From JANXSS01 sp040385645 (GTDB lineage: Bacteria > Pseudomonadota > Gammaproteobacteria > Burkholderiales > Burkholderiaceae_D): a stretch of 64,000 nt of DNA. Position 1 is the first letter of the stretch; each line of letters starts with the position of its first letter. The position numbers and the translations under genes were made by a program. A model generated the notes under the pieces. That model saw only the letters and a list, made by a program, of their open reading frames with translations. It was not told where the DNA came from and made no database searches. Below, in pieces: positions 17,798 through 26,778 of this stretch. The stretch is from assembly GCA_040385645.1 (NCBI GenBank), contig JAZKGZ010000010.1:62001-126000 (forward strand). Direction: 5' to 3'.

Positions 17798-18040
17798 ATG
17801 TTTGAATCTTTAGATGCGAATTTATTAAATAAATTGTCGGGTTTCGATAACAGCTTGAGCGAAAAAAACGATACCTTGTTAGAAGAATTTTTAGCCTGTT
17901 TGGAAAATGGTCGCAAAGAATGTTTTAGTGCTAATGCAAGTGGAAAATTTGGAAGTATGGAACTAAGGCAGATTGGTGAAGGATTTACGGCAGCACAGCA
18001 AATCGTTTCACACCTCTGGGCAAAAAAAGGTGCGGAATAA
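17798..18040 (+). CDS. HrpD6-like small T3SS protein (by position)
   Basis: An 80-residue protein, mostly helical (MFESLDANLLNKLSGFDNSL, TLLEEFLACLENGRKECF, MELRQIGEGFTAAQQIVSHL). AAGGA precedes the ATG. In Xanthomonas, hrpD6, a gene of about 80 codons, lies between hrpD5 (sctD) and hrpE (pilin), exactly this slot, and Ralstonia has a similar small gene beside hrpY. The size also fits a needle-type subunit, so it could alternatively be a filament or rod component. The name rests on position and size only. Confidence 0.6.
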   Translation: MFESLDANLLNKLSGFDNSLSEKNDTLLEEFLACLENGRKECFSANASGKFGSMELRQIGEGFTAAQQIVSHLWAKKGAE

Positions 18041-18178
18041 TTTTTAAATAGTTCGAAAGTTTTTGTAAAGTTGGTGTTGTTTGGAAGTAGTGGTAGAGCG
18101 TTGGTGGTTGTAATACGTAGACGGTTACAAATACCTGTAATTGCTACTTTTTTAACTCAAAATTTATTGGAGATTATC

Positions 18179-18499
18179 ATGCCAGCACCATTATCAGGAA
18201 TCGGAGCAGCAGCAGTCGGCACAGCCGGCACGGCAGCATCCCTCGGCGCAACAGCAACACAGACTGCGGCAAGTACTGCATTGACGGCTGGTAATGCAGC
18301 TGCAAGTGCAGCGGCGGGTAACGCTGCAACCACTGCGGCATCGGGTGAAGCGGATCAAGCAATGGCCAACATGACTGCTTTGGCAGCAATTCAGAACAGG
18401 ATGGCCTTGAATAAAGGTGTTCTGGAATTGGGAAAAGAAGGTTCCAAAGCCATGAGCACGTTCATGGCCGACTCTGGCAAAGCTGCAACAGCACAGTAA
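18179..18499 (+). CDS. Hrp pilin candidate (HrpE/HrpY-like)
   Basis: A 106-residue protein from ATG 18179 (GGAG upstream), dominated by Ala, Gly, Thr and Ser over residues 1-65. A helical C-terminal part follows (ADQAMANMTALAAIQNRMALN, then KGVLELGKEGSKAMSTFM). Hrp pilins of plant pathogens (HrpE, HrpY) are about 80-110 residues with this composition and with a conserved helical C-terminus that polymerises. The slot between sctD and hrpB1 is the pilin slot. The long pilus crosses plant cell walls, so this would point to a plant or other walled host. Sequence identity to a known pilin could not be checked. Confidence 0.72.
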   Translation: MPAPLSGIGAAAVGTAGTAASLGATATQTAASTALTAGNAAASAAAGNAATTAASGEADQAMANMTALAAIQNRMALNKGVLELGKEGSKAMSTFMADSGKAATAQ

Positions 18500-18580
18500 T
18501 ATTTAGTGCACTAGGGTAACCCCGCGCAATTTTATGATATGCTGAATTGATTAACACTGGTCTTCAAACGAGGTGAATCT

Positions 18581-19054
18581 GTGGATCAAGCGTCATCGAT
18601 ACGAAAAGATTTAATTCGTGCATTAGTCTCGATTCTCAGTCAGGGAATTCAAGATAACCAGCTCGACGATTCGGAAAAGCTGCTCGCAGCAATTTCGATT
18701 CTGAATCCCGAGTTGGAATGCATCGATGAATTCAAATCGTATATAGCAATCAAGCGCGGGTTTATTAAAGAAGCATTGCAGGTATATATATCGTCGCCTG
18801 CGGAAACGAGTAAATGGTACGTCATGATGGCATTGTGTTTGAAGCTTGCCGAAGATCCGACTTGGCATTCTCATGCAACGCGTTCTCTCGAATTAGACGA
18901 TTCTTCTTCGCAATATTCGCATACTTTAGCCCGCGTATTGTTAGGTATCGAATCGACCGAAACGCCCCCGCAGGACCCGAATGATAAAGCCGGCGATAAG
19001 CAACAAGCGCCCGGCGAGTATCCCGATTCATACATGAATTATCTTGCGGTATAA
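18581..19054 (+). CDS. hrpB1: HrpB1/HrpK-family T3SS protein
   Basis: A 157-residue protein with TPR-like helices. LIRALVSILSQGIQDNQLDDSEKLLAAISILNPELECIDEFKSYIAIKRGFIKEALQVY follows the HrpB1 pattern of a first helix pair ending in an IAIKRG-type motif. The C-terminal 40 residues are polar. HrpB1 proteins are restricted to the Ralstonia/Xanthomonas T3SS type and are reported as periplasmic, supporting secretion. The start is GTG with GAGGTG upstream. It opens the hrpB block (hrpB1-sctI-sctJ-sctK-sctL-sctN-sctO-sctT). Confidence 0.82.
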   Translation: MDQASSIRKDLIRALVSILSQGIQDNQLDDSEKLLAAISILNPELECIDEFKSYIAIKRGFIKEALQVYISSPAETSKWYVMMALCLKLAEDPTWHSHATRSLELDDSSSQYSHTLARVLLGIESTETPPQDPNDKAGDKQQAPGEYPDSYMNYLAV

Positions 19055-19065
19055 GGAGCAACGCC

Positions 19066-19488
19066 ATGTCTATTCCTGTTTCCGGTCTTAATCCATCTAT
19101 TGGTATCGGCGGCGCTGCCCCGGGTCTTCCTTCCGCGCCTGGCGCAAGTGCAGCCAAGCCGGTGCCTGAAGCCGACAAGCAGGATTTCGCGTCGATGATG
19201 AAAGGTTTTGGCGGCAATTCGCTACCTGATGCAAATGCAAAGCCACATGCTCATGAGCCGTCAATACTTGAGAAATTCGCAACGGTCCAGCATGACAATA
19301 TGAAGAACATGATGCAATCGTCCCGTGATATGGTTAGGGCGGCACCGAACATGAAGCTCGATGAGCTGGCGATGGCGAGTATCGAATTTAAGCTGAATAT
19401 GTCGGTTACCACTATGCAGTTTCAAGTAGCGACCAGTGTTGGAAAAAGCGCCGGCAAAGGGGTCGATACACTAATGCGTAATCAGTAA
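19066..19488 (+). CDS. sctI: T3SS inner rod protein SctI (HrpB2/HrpJ type)
   Basis: A 140-residue protein, slightly longer than Xanthomonas HrpB2. The N-terminal 55 residues are Pro/Gly/Ala-rich and flexible. The C-terminal part (MASIEFKLNMSVTTMQFQVATSVGKSAGKGVDTLMRNQ region) has the inner-rod signature of a TT.QFQ.ATS helix ending in a short polar tail. SctI polymerises beneath the needle or pilus and is an early secretion substrate. The gene follows hrpB1 by 11 bases and is followed at once by sctJ. Confidence 0.84.
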   Translation: MSIPVSGLNPSIGIGGAAPGLPSAPGASAAKPVPEADKQDFASMMKGFGGNSLPDANAKPHAHEPSILEKFATVQHDNMKNMMQSSRDMVRAAPNMKLDELAMASIEFKLNMSVTTMQFQVATSVGKSAGKGVDTLMRNQ

Positions 19489-19522
19489 TATGACCACCAG
19501 AAACTTGCGTTCTGGACCAACA

Positions 19523-20338
19523 ATGAAAACGCGGATTGCAATATTGATTGCAACCGCGTTTCTTTGCGCTTGCGAGCAGGATCTGTATTCCAAGCAGACT
19601 GAAGCCGATGTCAATGAAATGGTCGGCGCATTGACCGAAGCAGGTATCGCTGCGAGCAAGAAAACCAACGATAGCGGCAAAACCTGGATCGTTGCGGTGG
19701 ATGAATCCGAGATCGGCATCGCCATGCAGGCGCTGAAAGCTCGCGGTCTGCCGCAACAGCGCTATGGCAATCTTGGTGAAATCTTTAAAAAAGATGGCTT
19801 GATTTCCACGCCTACCGAAGAGCGTGTGCGCTTCATCTACGGCGTCACGCAAGAGTTGTCTCAGACGCTTTCGCAAATCGATGGCGTGGTAGTGGCGCGT
19901 GTGCACGTCGTGTTGCCGAATAACGATCCTTTGGCGTCAGTCGTCAAGCCGGCTTCGGCGTCGGTATTCGTAAAACATCATGCGGAATCGAACGTGACCT
20001 TGCTGGTGCCTTCGGTAAAAAACCTGGTAGTCAGCAGTGTCGAAGGCTTGAAGTATGAAAACGTCAATGTGACGCTGGTGCCTACGGCAGCGGAAAAACC
20101 GTCGACTGGTTCCGCTTTATCTGCGGCTGCGCCCCGGAAGTCTGGTCAGGATTGGCTGTTGCCTGCCATTGCTGCGGCGGTCGTCGCTGCGCTCGGGCTG
20201 GCGCTATTTTTATTTTGGTGGTTCCGCTTGCGTGGTGGTGCCAACGAGTCTGATGAATCGGGCGCGACAAAAAATACCATTACCAGCGGGTTGGCCAACG
20301 CGGCTGAACGCTTGCGAGCCAAGCCCGTGCAAAAATGA
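19523..20338 (+). CDS. sctJ: T3SS inner-ring lipoprotein SctJ (HrcJ)
   Basis: A 271-residue lipoprotein of the YscJ/HrcJ family. It has a signal peptide with lipobox LCAC, then EQDLYSKQTEADVNEMVGAL, the family signature after the lipidated Cys. It continues through MQALKARGLPQQRYGNLGEIF, TPTEERVRFIYGVTQELSQT and VARVHVVLP. A C-terminal transmembrane helix (PAIAAAVVAALGLALFLFWW) is followed by a basic tail. It forms the inner 24-fold ring. An in-frame ATG at 19490 would add 11 residues before the signal peptide and has no ribosome site, so ATG 19523 is preferred. The end overlaps sctK. Confidence 0.94.
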   Translation: MKTRIAILIATAFLCACEQDLYSKQTEADVNEMVGALTEAGIAASKKTNDSGKTWIVAVDESEIGIAMQALKARGLPQQRYGNLGEIFKKDGLISTPTEERVRFIYGVTQELSQTLSQIDGVVVARVHVVLPNNDPLASVVKPASASVFVKHHAESNVTLLVPSVKNLVVSSVEGLKYENVNVTLVPTAAEKPSTGSALSAAAPRKSGQDWLLPAIAAAVVAALGLALFLFWWFRLRGGANESDESGATKNTITSGLANAAERLRAKPVQK

Positions 20339-20958
20339 TGCAGACAGACAGACGTAGCCGGCCGCTCAGCCCGGCGACGTTTGCCGAGTTTTACTTGCGT
20401 CTGCATCAAAAATCGATTAATTCTGCGAAGCTGTTCGACAGTTCCTGGACATGCCATACGCCACATCGGGGCGACACCTTGCGGTGGTCGAAAAATGCAC
20501 TGCCGTTAGCGACAATCGGCAAAGCTAGCGTCCCGCTGTTCGCAAATTTTCTAGATCGCCTGATTCTTCTTACCCCTTCCGAATGTCAGAAGCTTCTGGG
20601 CACCGCGGTACTACTGTCGCGTCGTGAAGCGTTTCGACATTGCATTGACGGTGGCAAAATTCGTGCACTACAGGCGGCATTGGGTACTGCAAGCGTTGCG
20701 GCGGTATTGAAAAGTACTAGCATTCAAAAGGCACCGACGACTGGCAGTGATTGGCAAATGACATCGTTGCTGGCGGAGGCGTTTTCGCATGTCGAGCAAG
20801 TGTGTCAAGGGCCGCGGAAAATGGTGCTTGAAACCATTAAAGTTGCATTGCCACGGCAGCTTCCCGTACTACAATCGAGTTATGACGAAACGAGTTTCGA
20901 CAATCTGTTGCGCGAGGTTTGCGCATGGTATCCGGAGCTGACATGGTTGTTTGGATAA
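20335..20958 (+). CDS. sctK: T3SS sorting-platform protein SctK (HrpB4)
   Basis: A 207-residue protein, close to the size of Xanthomonas HrpB4. Weakly conserved family; recognised by position between sctJ and sctL and by size. Segments such as LLTPSECQKLLGTAVLLSRREAFRHCIDG and the Trp-rich end CAWYPELTWLFG fit the SctK pattern. It belongs to the cytoplasmic sorting platform that connects the export gate to SctQ and SctL. The start overlaps the sctJ stop (ATGATG), and sctL begins before its stop, so translation is coupled. Confidence 0.8.
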   Translation: MMQTDRRSRPLSPATFAEFYLRLHQKSINSAKLFDSSWTCHTPHRGDTLRWSKNALPLATIGKASVPLFANFLDRLILLTPSECQKLLGTAVLLSRREAFRHCIDGGKIRALQAALGTASVAAVLKSTSIQKAPTTGSDWQMTSLLAEAFSHVEQVCQGPRKMVLETIKVALPRQLPVLQSSYDETSFDNLLREVCAWYPELTWLFG

Positions 20959-21668
20959 GACAGAATAAAGAGGGCGTGGCCATTCCCGACGGCATTATCC
21001 GTCGTGCGGACTGGCTCGCCGTAGGCGATCTCGATACGGCTTTTAGCACCATCGAGGAAATGCGTGCCGAAACATTGGAAAACGCTGAGCAAGAAGCTGA
21101 GGCCATCATTGAAGCGGCGAATCAGCAAGCTGAGCAGATTCGGCTGGATGCCGAAGCAGTGGCACAGCAGATGTTCGACGATGCTCGGGCCAGTGGCTTG
21201 CAAGCCGGCGTCGATGAATGGAACCGGGTCATGATCAGTTCGACCCGCGAAGCGCATTTGCAGATTCGGCAGCAGCGCGAACGCATGGCACGCATCGTGA
21301 TCGCGGCAGTGGAAAAAATCGTACCGCTGCAAGATCCTCAGGGAATTTACCGGCAGGTATTGAAGATTCTATCGAAATCGATACAGGCAGTTCGCTACGT
21401 TACCTTGCGCGTATCTCCCGAAGAAGTGGAGTACGCAGAAAGCTCCCTGCGTGAAATCGCCGACGGCTCAGCGCTCGGCCGGATGATCGAAGTTACCGGC
21501 GACGAGCGGCTGAGCCGAGGTGCGTGTCTGGTCGAGAGCGATCAGGGCATTATCGATTTAAGCCTCAATAGCCAACTGAAAGCGCTTAGAGCGGCAATTT
21601 TTTTGTCGGTAGGCGAGCCGAAAGCGGCTGTTGCATCACAACCGGATCCTGACCAATACGATGATTGA
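20943..21668 (+). CDS. sctL: T3SS ATPase stator/regulator SctL (HrpB5)
   Basis: A 241-residue HrpE/YscL/FliH-family protein. After a short N-terminal beta part (MVVWIRQNKEGVAIPDGII) comes a long Glu/Ala/Gln-rich coiled coil (about 35-110), then the C-terminal domain (PQGIYRQVLKILSKSIQAV, TLRVSPEEVEYAESSL, GACLVESDQGIIDLSL). It links the ATPase SctN to SctQ and restrains its activity. ATG 20943 has CGGAGC just upstream and gives the usual MxxWI start; an upstream ATG at 20919 would give a longer overlap with sctK and no better ribosome site. Confidence 0.88.
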   Translation: MVVWIRQNKEGVAIPDGIIRRADWLAVGDLDTAFSTIEEMRAETLENAEQEAEAIIEAANQQAEQIRLDAEAVAQQMFDDARASGLQAGVDEWNRVMISSTREAHLQIRQQRERMARIVIAAVEKIVPLQDPQGIYRQVLKILSKSIQAVRYVTLRVSPEEVEYAESSLREIADGSALGRMIEVTGDERLSRGACLVESDQGIIDLSLNSQLKALRAAIFLSVGEPKAAVASQPDPDQYDD

Positions 21669-22986
21669 TAATTCCGCCGCCGGGTTCGCTACTACCCTTG
21701 AAATGGTATTGGCCGATGCCGATACGCAAACGAGGATGGGCAAAGTCAGCGAAGTGACTGGCACGCTGGTGCGCGTCAGCGGCCTCGACCTCAGCCTCGG
21801 TGAATTATGCGAATTATTGACACCTTCCGGCGAGGTGCTGCAACGCGCCGAAGTCGTCGGGCTGGCGAGGCAGGGCGTGGTGATCAGCCCGTTCGGCAGC
21901 CTGATCGGTATTTCATCGCAGACGCTAGTGCGGCGTTGCGGCCGTCCGTTATCGGTGCCAGTCGGCCCGGCCTTGCTCGGCCGCGTGCTCGATGCGATGG
22001 GCCAGCCGATCGATGGCAAAGGGCCGTTGAAACAAGTAACGTTGCGCTCGGTCATGGCAGACCCACCCGACCCGATGCAGCGCGAGATGATCAAAAACAT
22101 CTTTCCGACCGGCGTGCGGGCGATCGATGCGCTGTTGACCATCGGCGAAGGGCAGCGAATCGGTGTTTTCGCGCCAGCTGGTGTCGGTAAGAGTACCTTG
22201 ATGGGCATGCTGGCACGCGGTGCTGTGTGCGACATCATCGTCATCACCTTGATCGGCGAACGCGGACGCGAGGTACGTGAATTCGTCGAGCTTATTCTCG
22301 GTACCGAAGGCATGAAGCGTGCGGTCGTTATTTGCGCGACCTCGGATCGCTCTGCAATCGAGCGGGCGAAAGCGGCCCATGCCGGCACCGCCATTGCAGA
22401 ATACTTTCGCGATCAGGGTGCGAAAGTGCTGTTGATGATGGATTCCCTTACCCGTTTTGCGCGTGCGATGCGCGAAATCGGTTTGGCCAGTGGCGAGCCA
22501 CCGGCCAGACGTGGTTTTCCGCCGTCGGTATTTGCCGAATTACCACGGCTGGTCGAACGTTCCGGCATGGGCAAGACCGGGTCGATCACCGCGCTTTATA
22601 CGATTCTGGCCGACGACGAATCTGGTGGCGACCCAATTTCCGAAGAAGTTCGCGGCCTGCTGGACGGCCATATCGTGCTCTCGCGCCGGATCGCGGCTAA
22701 AAATCAGTATCCTGCGATCGATGTGTTAGAGAGTTTGAGCCGGGTGATGTCGCTCATCGTCGATCAGGGTCATCAAAACATGGCCGGTCGCCTGCGTCAG
22801 TTGATGGCCAAATACGACGATGTCGAAACCCTGTTGCAGGCCGGTGAGTACGAACCGGGCCAAGACGCAGATGCCGACCTGGCCATCGAGCGCATCGATC
22901 AAATTCGCGAATTTCTCGGTCAGCCGGTTACGATGCTTACGCCCTATGCCAGAACCATCGGCATGCTGCAGGATCTGGTGCAATGA
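21661..22986 (+). CDS. sctN: T3SS ATPase SctN (HrcN)
   Basis: A 441-residue F1-beta-like ATPase. It has Walker A APAGVGKST, Walker B KVLLMMDSLTRFARA, the signature RVLDAMGQPIDGKGPL, and the T3SS/flagellar stretches GERGREVREFVE, PPARRGFPPSVFAELPRL and RSGMGKTGSITALYTIL. It strips chaperones from substrates and unfolds them at the export gate. ATG 21661 overlaps the end of sctL; a TTG at 21631 would add residues not expected for the family. Its stop overlaps the start of sctO (ATGA). Confidence 0.97.
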   Translation: MIDNSAAGFATTLEMVLADADTQTRMGKVSEVTGTLVRVSGLDLSLGELCELLTPSGEVLQRAEVVGLARQGVVISPFGSLIGISSQTLVRRCGRPLSVPVGPALLGRVLDAMGQPIDGKGPLKQVTLRSVMADPPDPMQREMIKNIFPTGVRAIDALLTIGEGQRIGVFAPAGVGKSTLMGMLARGAVCDIIVITLIGERGREVREFVELILGTEGMKRAVVICATSDRSAIERAKAAHAGTAIAEYFRDQGAKVLLMMDSLTRFARAMREIGLASGEPPARRGFPPSVFAELPRLVERSGMGKTGSITALYTILADDESGGDPISEEVRGLLDGHIVLSRRIAAKNQYPAIDVLESLSRVMSLIVDQGHQNMAGRLRQLMAKYDDVETLLQAGEYEPGQDADADLAIERIDQIREFLGQPVTMLTPYARTIGMLQDLVQ

Positions 22987-23516
22987 AAAAAGCCGAACTC
23001 CATGCTTTTCGCACGCTGATAAGGATTCGCAAGCGTCGGCAGGAAAGCTTGGACAAGGTGCGGGTGGAGGCCCAGCACGAGCTGAGCCGCTTAATGGAAG
23101 CGGTCAACGATGCCAAGCAAATCTTGCTCGAAGCCGAGGAGCGGGTGGTGACACAAGGCCGGCTAATCGACAAACTCACCGAGCCGGGCAGTAAATTTCA
23201 GGTCGCTGATTATCTCGCGCAAGAAGATTACCGAACCTTCCTGCAGCAAAAGGCCGTTGCCGAGCAAACCAACGTCAACCAGGCCAAGGCGGCCGTGGTA
23301 CAGCAAGAAACCGTGCTGGCCAGTGCACGTGCCGCTGCAGCGACGAATGCCCGACAGCAGGAGCGTCTGGAAGAACGTGTCAAGGCGATTGTTGCCGAGA
23401 TCGATGTCAAAAAGATGGACGACGAAGACGAAGAAGCCGAGGAAACGGTGGTTACACGCAAACTGTTGAAGGTACGCAAAGCGGACCAGGATGCGAGTGT
23501 CGATGGACATGCTTGA
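22983..23516 (+). CDS. sctO: T3SS stalk protein SctO (HrpB7)
   Basis: A 177-residue protein that is almost entirely coiled coil, rich in Glu, Lys, Arg, Gln and Ala, with an acidic tail (KKMDDEDEEAEETVV). FliJ/YscO/HrpB7 proteins form a two-helix coiled coil that sits in the ATPase hexamer and contacts SctV. The start is coupled to the sctN stop and the end overlaps sctT by 26 bases. Identification rests on position, size and coiled-coil composition, as the family has little primary conservation. Confidence 0.83.
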   Translation: MKKAELHAFRTLIRIRKRRQESLDKVRVEAQHELSRLMEAVNDAKQILLEAEERVVTQGRLIDKLTEPGSKFQVADYLAQEDYRTFLQQKAVAEQTNVNQAKAAVVQQETVLASARAAAATNARQQERLEERVKAIVAEIDVKKMDDEDEEAEETVVTRKLLKVRKADQDASVDGHA

Positions 23517-24339
23517 CCAGTACCGCGGATTTTTTCAGTACACCCAACAGTTCGAACACTTCATTTTTGCAACGATGCTCGCCGGGTCGCGTCTGTTTGC
23601 CTGCTTTGCTATTTTGCAGGCGACATCGGCTCAGGCACTGCAAGGACGGGTGCGCAGCGGCATTGTAATTTTGATCGCACTTTATGTTGCGGCCGGTCTT
23701 CCAGAGAACATATTCGCCGGCCTGAGTGGCATCAATCTTTTCATACTCGCTTTGAAAGAAGCATTCCTCGGCATGCTGCTCGGGTTCATGGCGGCAACCG
23801 TGTTCTGGGTCGCCGAGGGCGTCGGCGCGATGATCGACAACGTGGCCGGCTACAACAACGTGCAGCAACAAAATCCGCTGAGCAGCCAGCAAAGCACACC
23901 GATATCTCTGCTGTTGCTGCAGCTTTGCATCACGGTCTTTTATATGTTGGGCGGCTTTTTGCTATTGCTCGAAGCATTGTTCGCAACGTACCGGTGGTGG
24001 CCGATTTCATCCATGACACCTGTGCCGGCCGCCATGCTGGAGCAATTCGTGATTTTTCAAACTGACACCATGATGACTCAGATCGTCAAGATTGCCGCAC
24101 CGGCGCTTATGGTAATGGTATTGATCGATTTAAGTTTCGGCTTGATTGCGAAAACGGCGGGAAAGCTCGAACCGAATTCCCTGGCCCAACCGGTCAAGTC
24201 CGCTACCGCCCTGCTGGTGGTCATGCTTTCTTTGGGCGTATTCATTCAACAATTAACGCTGAGCCTGTCGTTGTCAGATTTGAAAGAGCAGTTGCAAGGG
24301 TGGGTCAATCTGGTTGGCCGATTACAGTCACTGCAATAA
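23491..24339 (+). CDS. sctT: T3SS export-gate protein SctT (HrcT)
   Basis: A 282-residue integral membrane protein of the SpaR/FliR family. It has about six hydrophobic helices and the typical stretches SRLFACFAILQATSAQAL, ALKEAFLGMLLGFMAATVFWVAEGVG and NNVQQQNPLSSQQSTPIS. It joins SctR and SctS in the export gate. Several in-frame ATG/GTG codons lie close together (23491, 23497, 23503, 23509); the first is given, and a later one would shorten the protein by up to six residues. It is the last gene of the sctC operon; 225 bases follow before the next gene. Confidence 0.93.
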   Translation: MRVSMDMLDQYRGFFQYTQQFEHFIFATMLAGSRLFACFAILQATSAQALQGRVRSGIVILIALYVAAGLPENIFAGLSGINLFILALKEAFLGMLLGFMAATVFWVAEGVGAMIDNVAGYNNVQQQNPLSSQQSTPISLLLLQLCITVFYMLGGFLLLLEALFATYRWWPISSMTPVPAAMLEQFVIFQTDTMMTQIVKIAAPALMVMVLIDLSFGLIAKTAGKLEPNSLAQPVKSATALLVVMLSLGVFIQQLTLSLSLSDLKEQLQGWVNLVGRLQSLQ

Positions 24340-24564
24340 CAATCTTCGCGCTGTTGGTTGCTGGCAGCGCCTCTGTGCGTTTGCGCCACGCATCTCTCTC
24401 AAATTAGCCATGTTCTTGGCATTAATCTTTCTATACGGCTACTTCCGATCTATAGTAAAACAATCCCTTGATGTAACTTTCTTCGAAGATAGTTAAACTG
24501 ACAGATCGTTATATTGGTAGGGATCAGGCACGTGCTTGTGTCGGTCTAGCTCTGGAAATACGCC

Positions 24565-26592
24565 ATGCATGCAAAAACTGAGCACCGAATGTTTTTCCGA
24601 GTATCGCCTGCTGCCGTGCTGACGCTGGTAGTAGGCGTGAGCATTACAGGATTGCTATTTGGCCAGCAATTGCCACAAAGCTGGCCGGGTGCCCTGATTG
24701 GTGCGGTATTTACGCTATTGCTCGCTTTTTACCTACAGCTGGTAGCCATTCACAACCGGCATGCGGCCGAACTACTGACCGCAGTCAGTGCCGAACTCGC
24801 CATTTCCAAACAAATGCTCGAATACGATGCCGCAGCGAGAGATTTTTCGGCGCAAGCCCTGCAGCTGCGGGACCGTGCAATCGAACTCAGTGCCAACGCC
24901 ATCAGCATCTACGACGCAACCGACCCTGACTTTCCACTGGCTTATGTCAACCCCGCCTTCGAAAAAATGACGGGTTATACGAAAGACGACATTCTCGGTA
25001 CACCCTGCTGCGTGCTCCATAGCGGTGTGCGCAACGCCAACAGCGTGCCGATGTTGCGCGGCCTGCTCAATAACCGGCAGTCGGGCAATGTCGTGCTGCG
25101 TAATGAAAAAAAGGATGGCTCGTTCTTTTGGAGCGAGATGCATATCGCTCCCGTCGCCGATGCGAATGGCGTCATCAAGCATTTCGTTGCAGCGCAAACC
25201 GATATCACGGCATTACGATCCTACGAAGAGCAGTTACGCCATAAGGCACATTACGATGCGCTCACCGGTCTGGCCAACCGGGCTTTATTGAGAGATCGCT
25301 TGACCATCGCATTGCAATTCGCTGCACCGACGTCCCGGCAGGTATGGGTACTGTTCCTGGGTCTGGACCGATTCAAGACCGTCAATGAAATCAACGGTCA
25401 CGATGTCGGCGATGCGGTTTTAAAAGTGATTGCCACCCGGCTGACCGAATGCGTCAAGGTATCGGATACGGTTTCGCGCTTCGGCGGTGACGAATTTATT
25501 ATCGTGCTGCAGGATTTGCCCGATGAGAAGGCGGCAATGTCGCGGGTCGAGAAAATCCTCGCCAATATGAAGCTGCCATTTGCCACCGCTGAAAATAATT
25601 TTTTCATCGGTTGCAGCGTCGGCATTGCAGTCTACCCGGCCGATGGCGAAGATGCCGAATCGCTTATCATGCACGCCGACAATGCCATGCACGGTGCCAA
25701 GTCCAAGGGTTCGGGCAGCTTCCATTTTTACGCGCCCTACATGAATCAGCGGGCGATGGAACGCGCCAAAATGGAAGCCGATTTGCGCCTCGCCATCGAG
25801 CGCAACGAATTCATCTTGCATTATCAACCGCAGGTCGACTTGCGTAGCGGTCGCATGATCGGCATGGAAGCGTTGATTCGTTGGCAGCATCCGGAGCGCG
25901 GCCAGGTTCCTCCACTGGAATTCATCGGGCTGGCCGAGGAAACGGGCTTGATCATCGATATCGGTTCGTGGGTCATTCGCACGGCTTGTGCACAAATGAA
26001 ATTATGGCAAAATCTCGGCTTCGAACAATTGCGCATTTCCGTGAATTTGTCACCTAGGCAGTTTTCCGATGCGCGCTTGGTTTCCGAAATCGGTGCCGTG
26101 CTTGCTGCCACTACCCTCGATCCACGATATTTTCAGCTGGAGTTGACGGAGAGCCTGGTCATGGCCGATATCGAGACCGGTATCCGTATTTTGCAAGAGA
26201 TGAAGGCGCTGGGCATTAGTATCGCCATCGATGATTTCGGTACCGGCTATTCAAGTCTTTCCTATCTAAGGCGTTTGCCGATCGACACCCTGAAAATCGA
26301 CCGGTCTTTCGTCAGCGATATTACGCTGGCGACTGACGACGCCGTTATTGTCAGATCGATCATTTCACTGGCGCATAGTTTACGTATGCGGGTCGTTGCC
26401 GAAGGCGTGGAAACTCGGGATCAACTCTCGTTCTTGCAATTGCATGATTGCGATGAGATACAGGGCTATCATTTTAGTCGGCCGGTATCGGCTGCGGATT
26501 TTACGGCGCTGCTCCAGCAGAATAAATCCCTCCCGGCTTTCAGCGCGTTGAAGCAGGCCGTGCCGCTCATGGCAGAAGCGGAAATCAAATGA
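24565..26592 (+). CDS. Membrane PAS-GGDEF-EAL cyclic-di-GMP protein
   Basis: A 675-residue protein set between the two T3SS operons. It has two transmembrane helices (about 17-34 and 43-62), a PAS domain (about 105-215, with VNPAFEKMTGYTKDDILG), a GGDEF domain (225-390) and an EAL domain (400-655). The EAL domain keeps its catalytic motifs (EALIRW, NLSPRQF, ELTES, DDFGTGYSS, DTLKIDRSF, EGVET), so phosphodiesterase activity is expected. The GGDEF motif is intact at 307-311, but the metal-binding Asp of the usual DLDRFK is Gly266 (FLGLDRF). There is also no RxxD inhibitory site before GGDEF (KVSD instead). The cyclase may therefore be dead or only bind GTP. It is probably a c-di-GMP hydrolase sensing a signal through PAS. 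No PIP box precedes it. Confidence 0.93.
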   Translation: MHAKTEHRMFFRVSPAAVLTLVVGVSITGLLFGQQLPQSWPGALIGAVFTLLLAFYLQLVAIHNRHAAELLTAVSAELAISKQMLEYDAAARDFSAQALQLRDRAIELSANAISIYDATDPDFPLAYVNPAFEKMTGYTKDDILGTPCCVLHSGVRNANSVPMLRGLLNNRQSGNVVLRNEKKDGSFFWSEMHIAPVADANGVIKHFVAAQTDITALRSYEEQLRHKAHYDALTGLANRALLRDRLTIALQFAAPTSRQVWVLFLGLDRFKTVNEINGHDVGDAVLKVIATRLTECVKVSDTVSRFGGDEFIIVLQDLPDEKAAMSRVEKILANMKLPFATAENNFFIGCSVGIAVYPADGEDAESLIMHADNAMHGAKSKGSGSFHFYAPYMNQRAMERAKMEADLRLAIERNEFILHYQPQVDLRSGRMIGMEALIRWQHPERGQVPPLEFIGLAEETGLIIDIGSWVIRTACAQMKLWQNLGFEQLRISVNLSPRQFSDARLVSEIGAVLAATTLDPRYFQLELTESLVMADIETGIRILQEMKALGISIAIDDFGTGYSSLSYLRRLPIDTLKIDRSFVSDITLATDDAVIVRSIISLAHSLRMRVVAEGVETRDQLSFLQLHDCDEIQGYHFSRPVSAADFTALLQQNKSLPAFSALKQAVPLMAEAEIK

Positions 26593-26648
26593 TTGCGCCA
26601 ATCAAATCGGCGGCAAAGCTCGTGGAGATTTCTTTGTTGACATCAAAG

Positions 26649-26710
26649 TTCGTAGAGGTAGCCAGCTGTTCGGGATCGTCGAAGAGTCAGCATGTAACGG
26701 ACTCTACGAT
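26649..26710 (+). promoter_or_regulatory. PIP (hrpII) box and -10 of the sctU operon
   Basis: TTCG at 26649-26652 and TTCG at 26669-26672 are exactly 16 bases apart (TTCGT-N15-TTCGG). TACGAT (YANNNT) follows at 26705-26710 after 31 bases, the same spacing as at the sctC box. The sctU start is 68 bases downstream. This separates sctU transcription from the GGDEF-EAL gene. Confidence 0.88.
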
Positions 26711-26778
26711 GAATCGCAGAGGACCGGGGACGCACGTCTTCCAGCATGGTCTTCTAGTATTGAACAGGGGTAATCAGG

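Noticed and set aside
24349..24370. GCGCTG and CAGCGC inverted repeat after sctT, as a terminator of the sctC operon.
   Set aside because: Stem of six pairs, long loop and no T-run; not strong enough to call.
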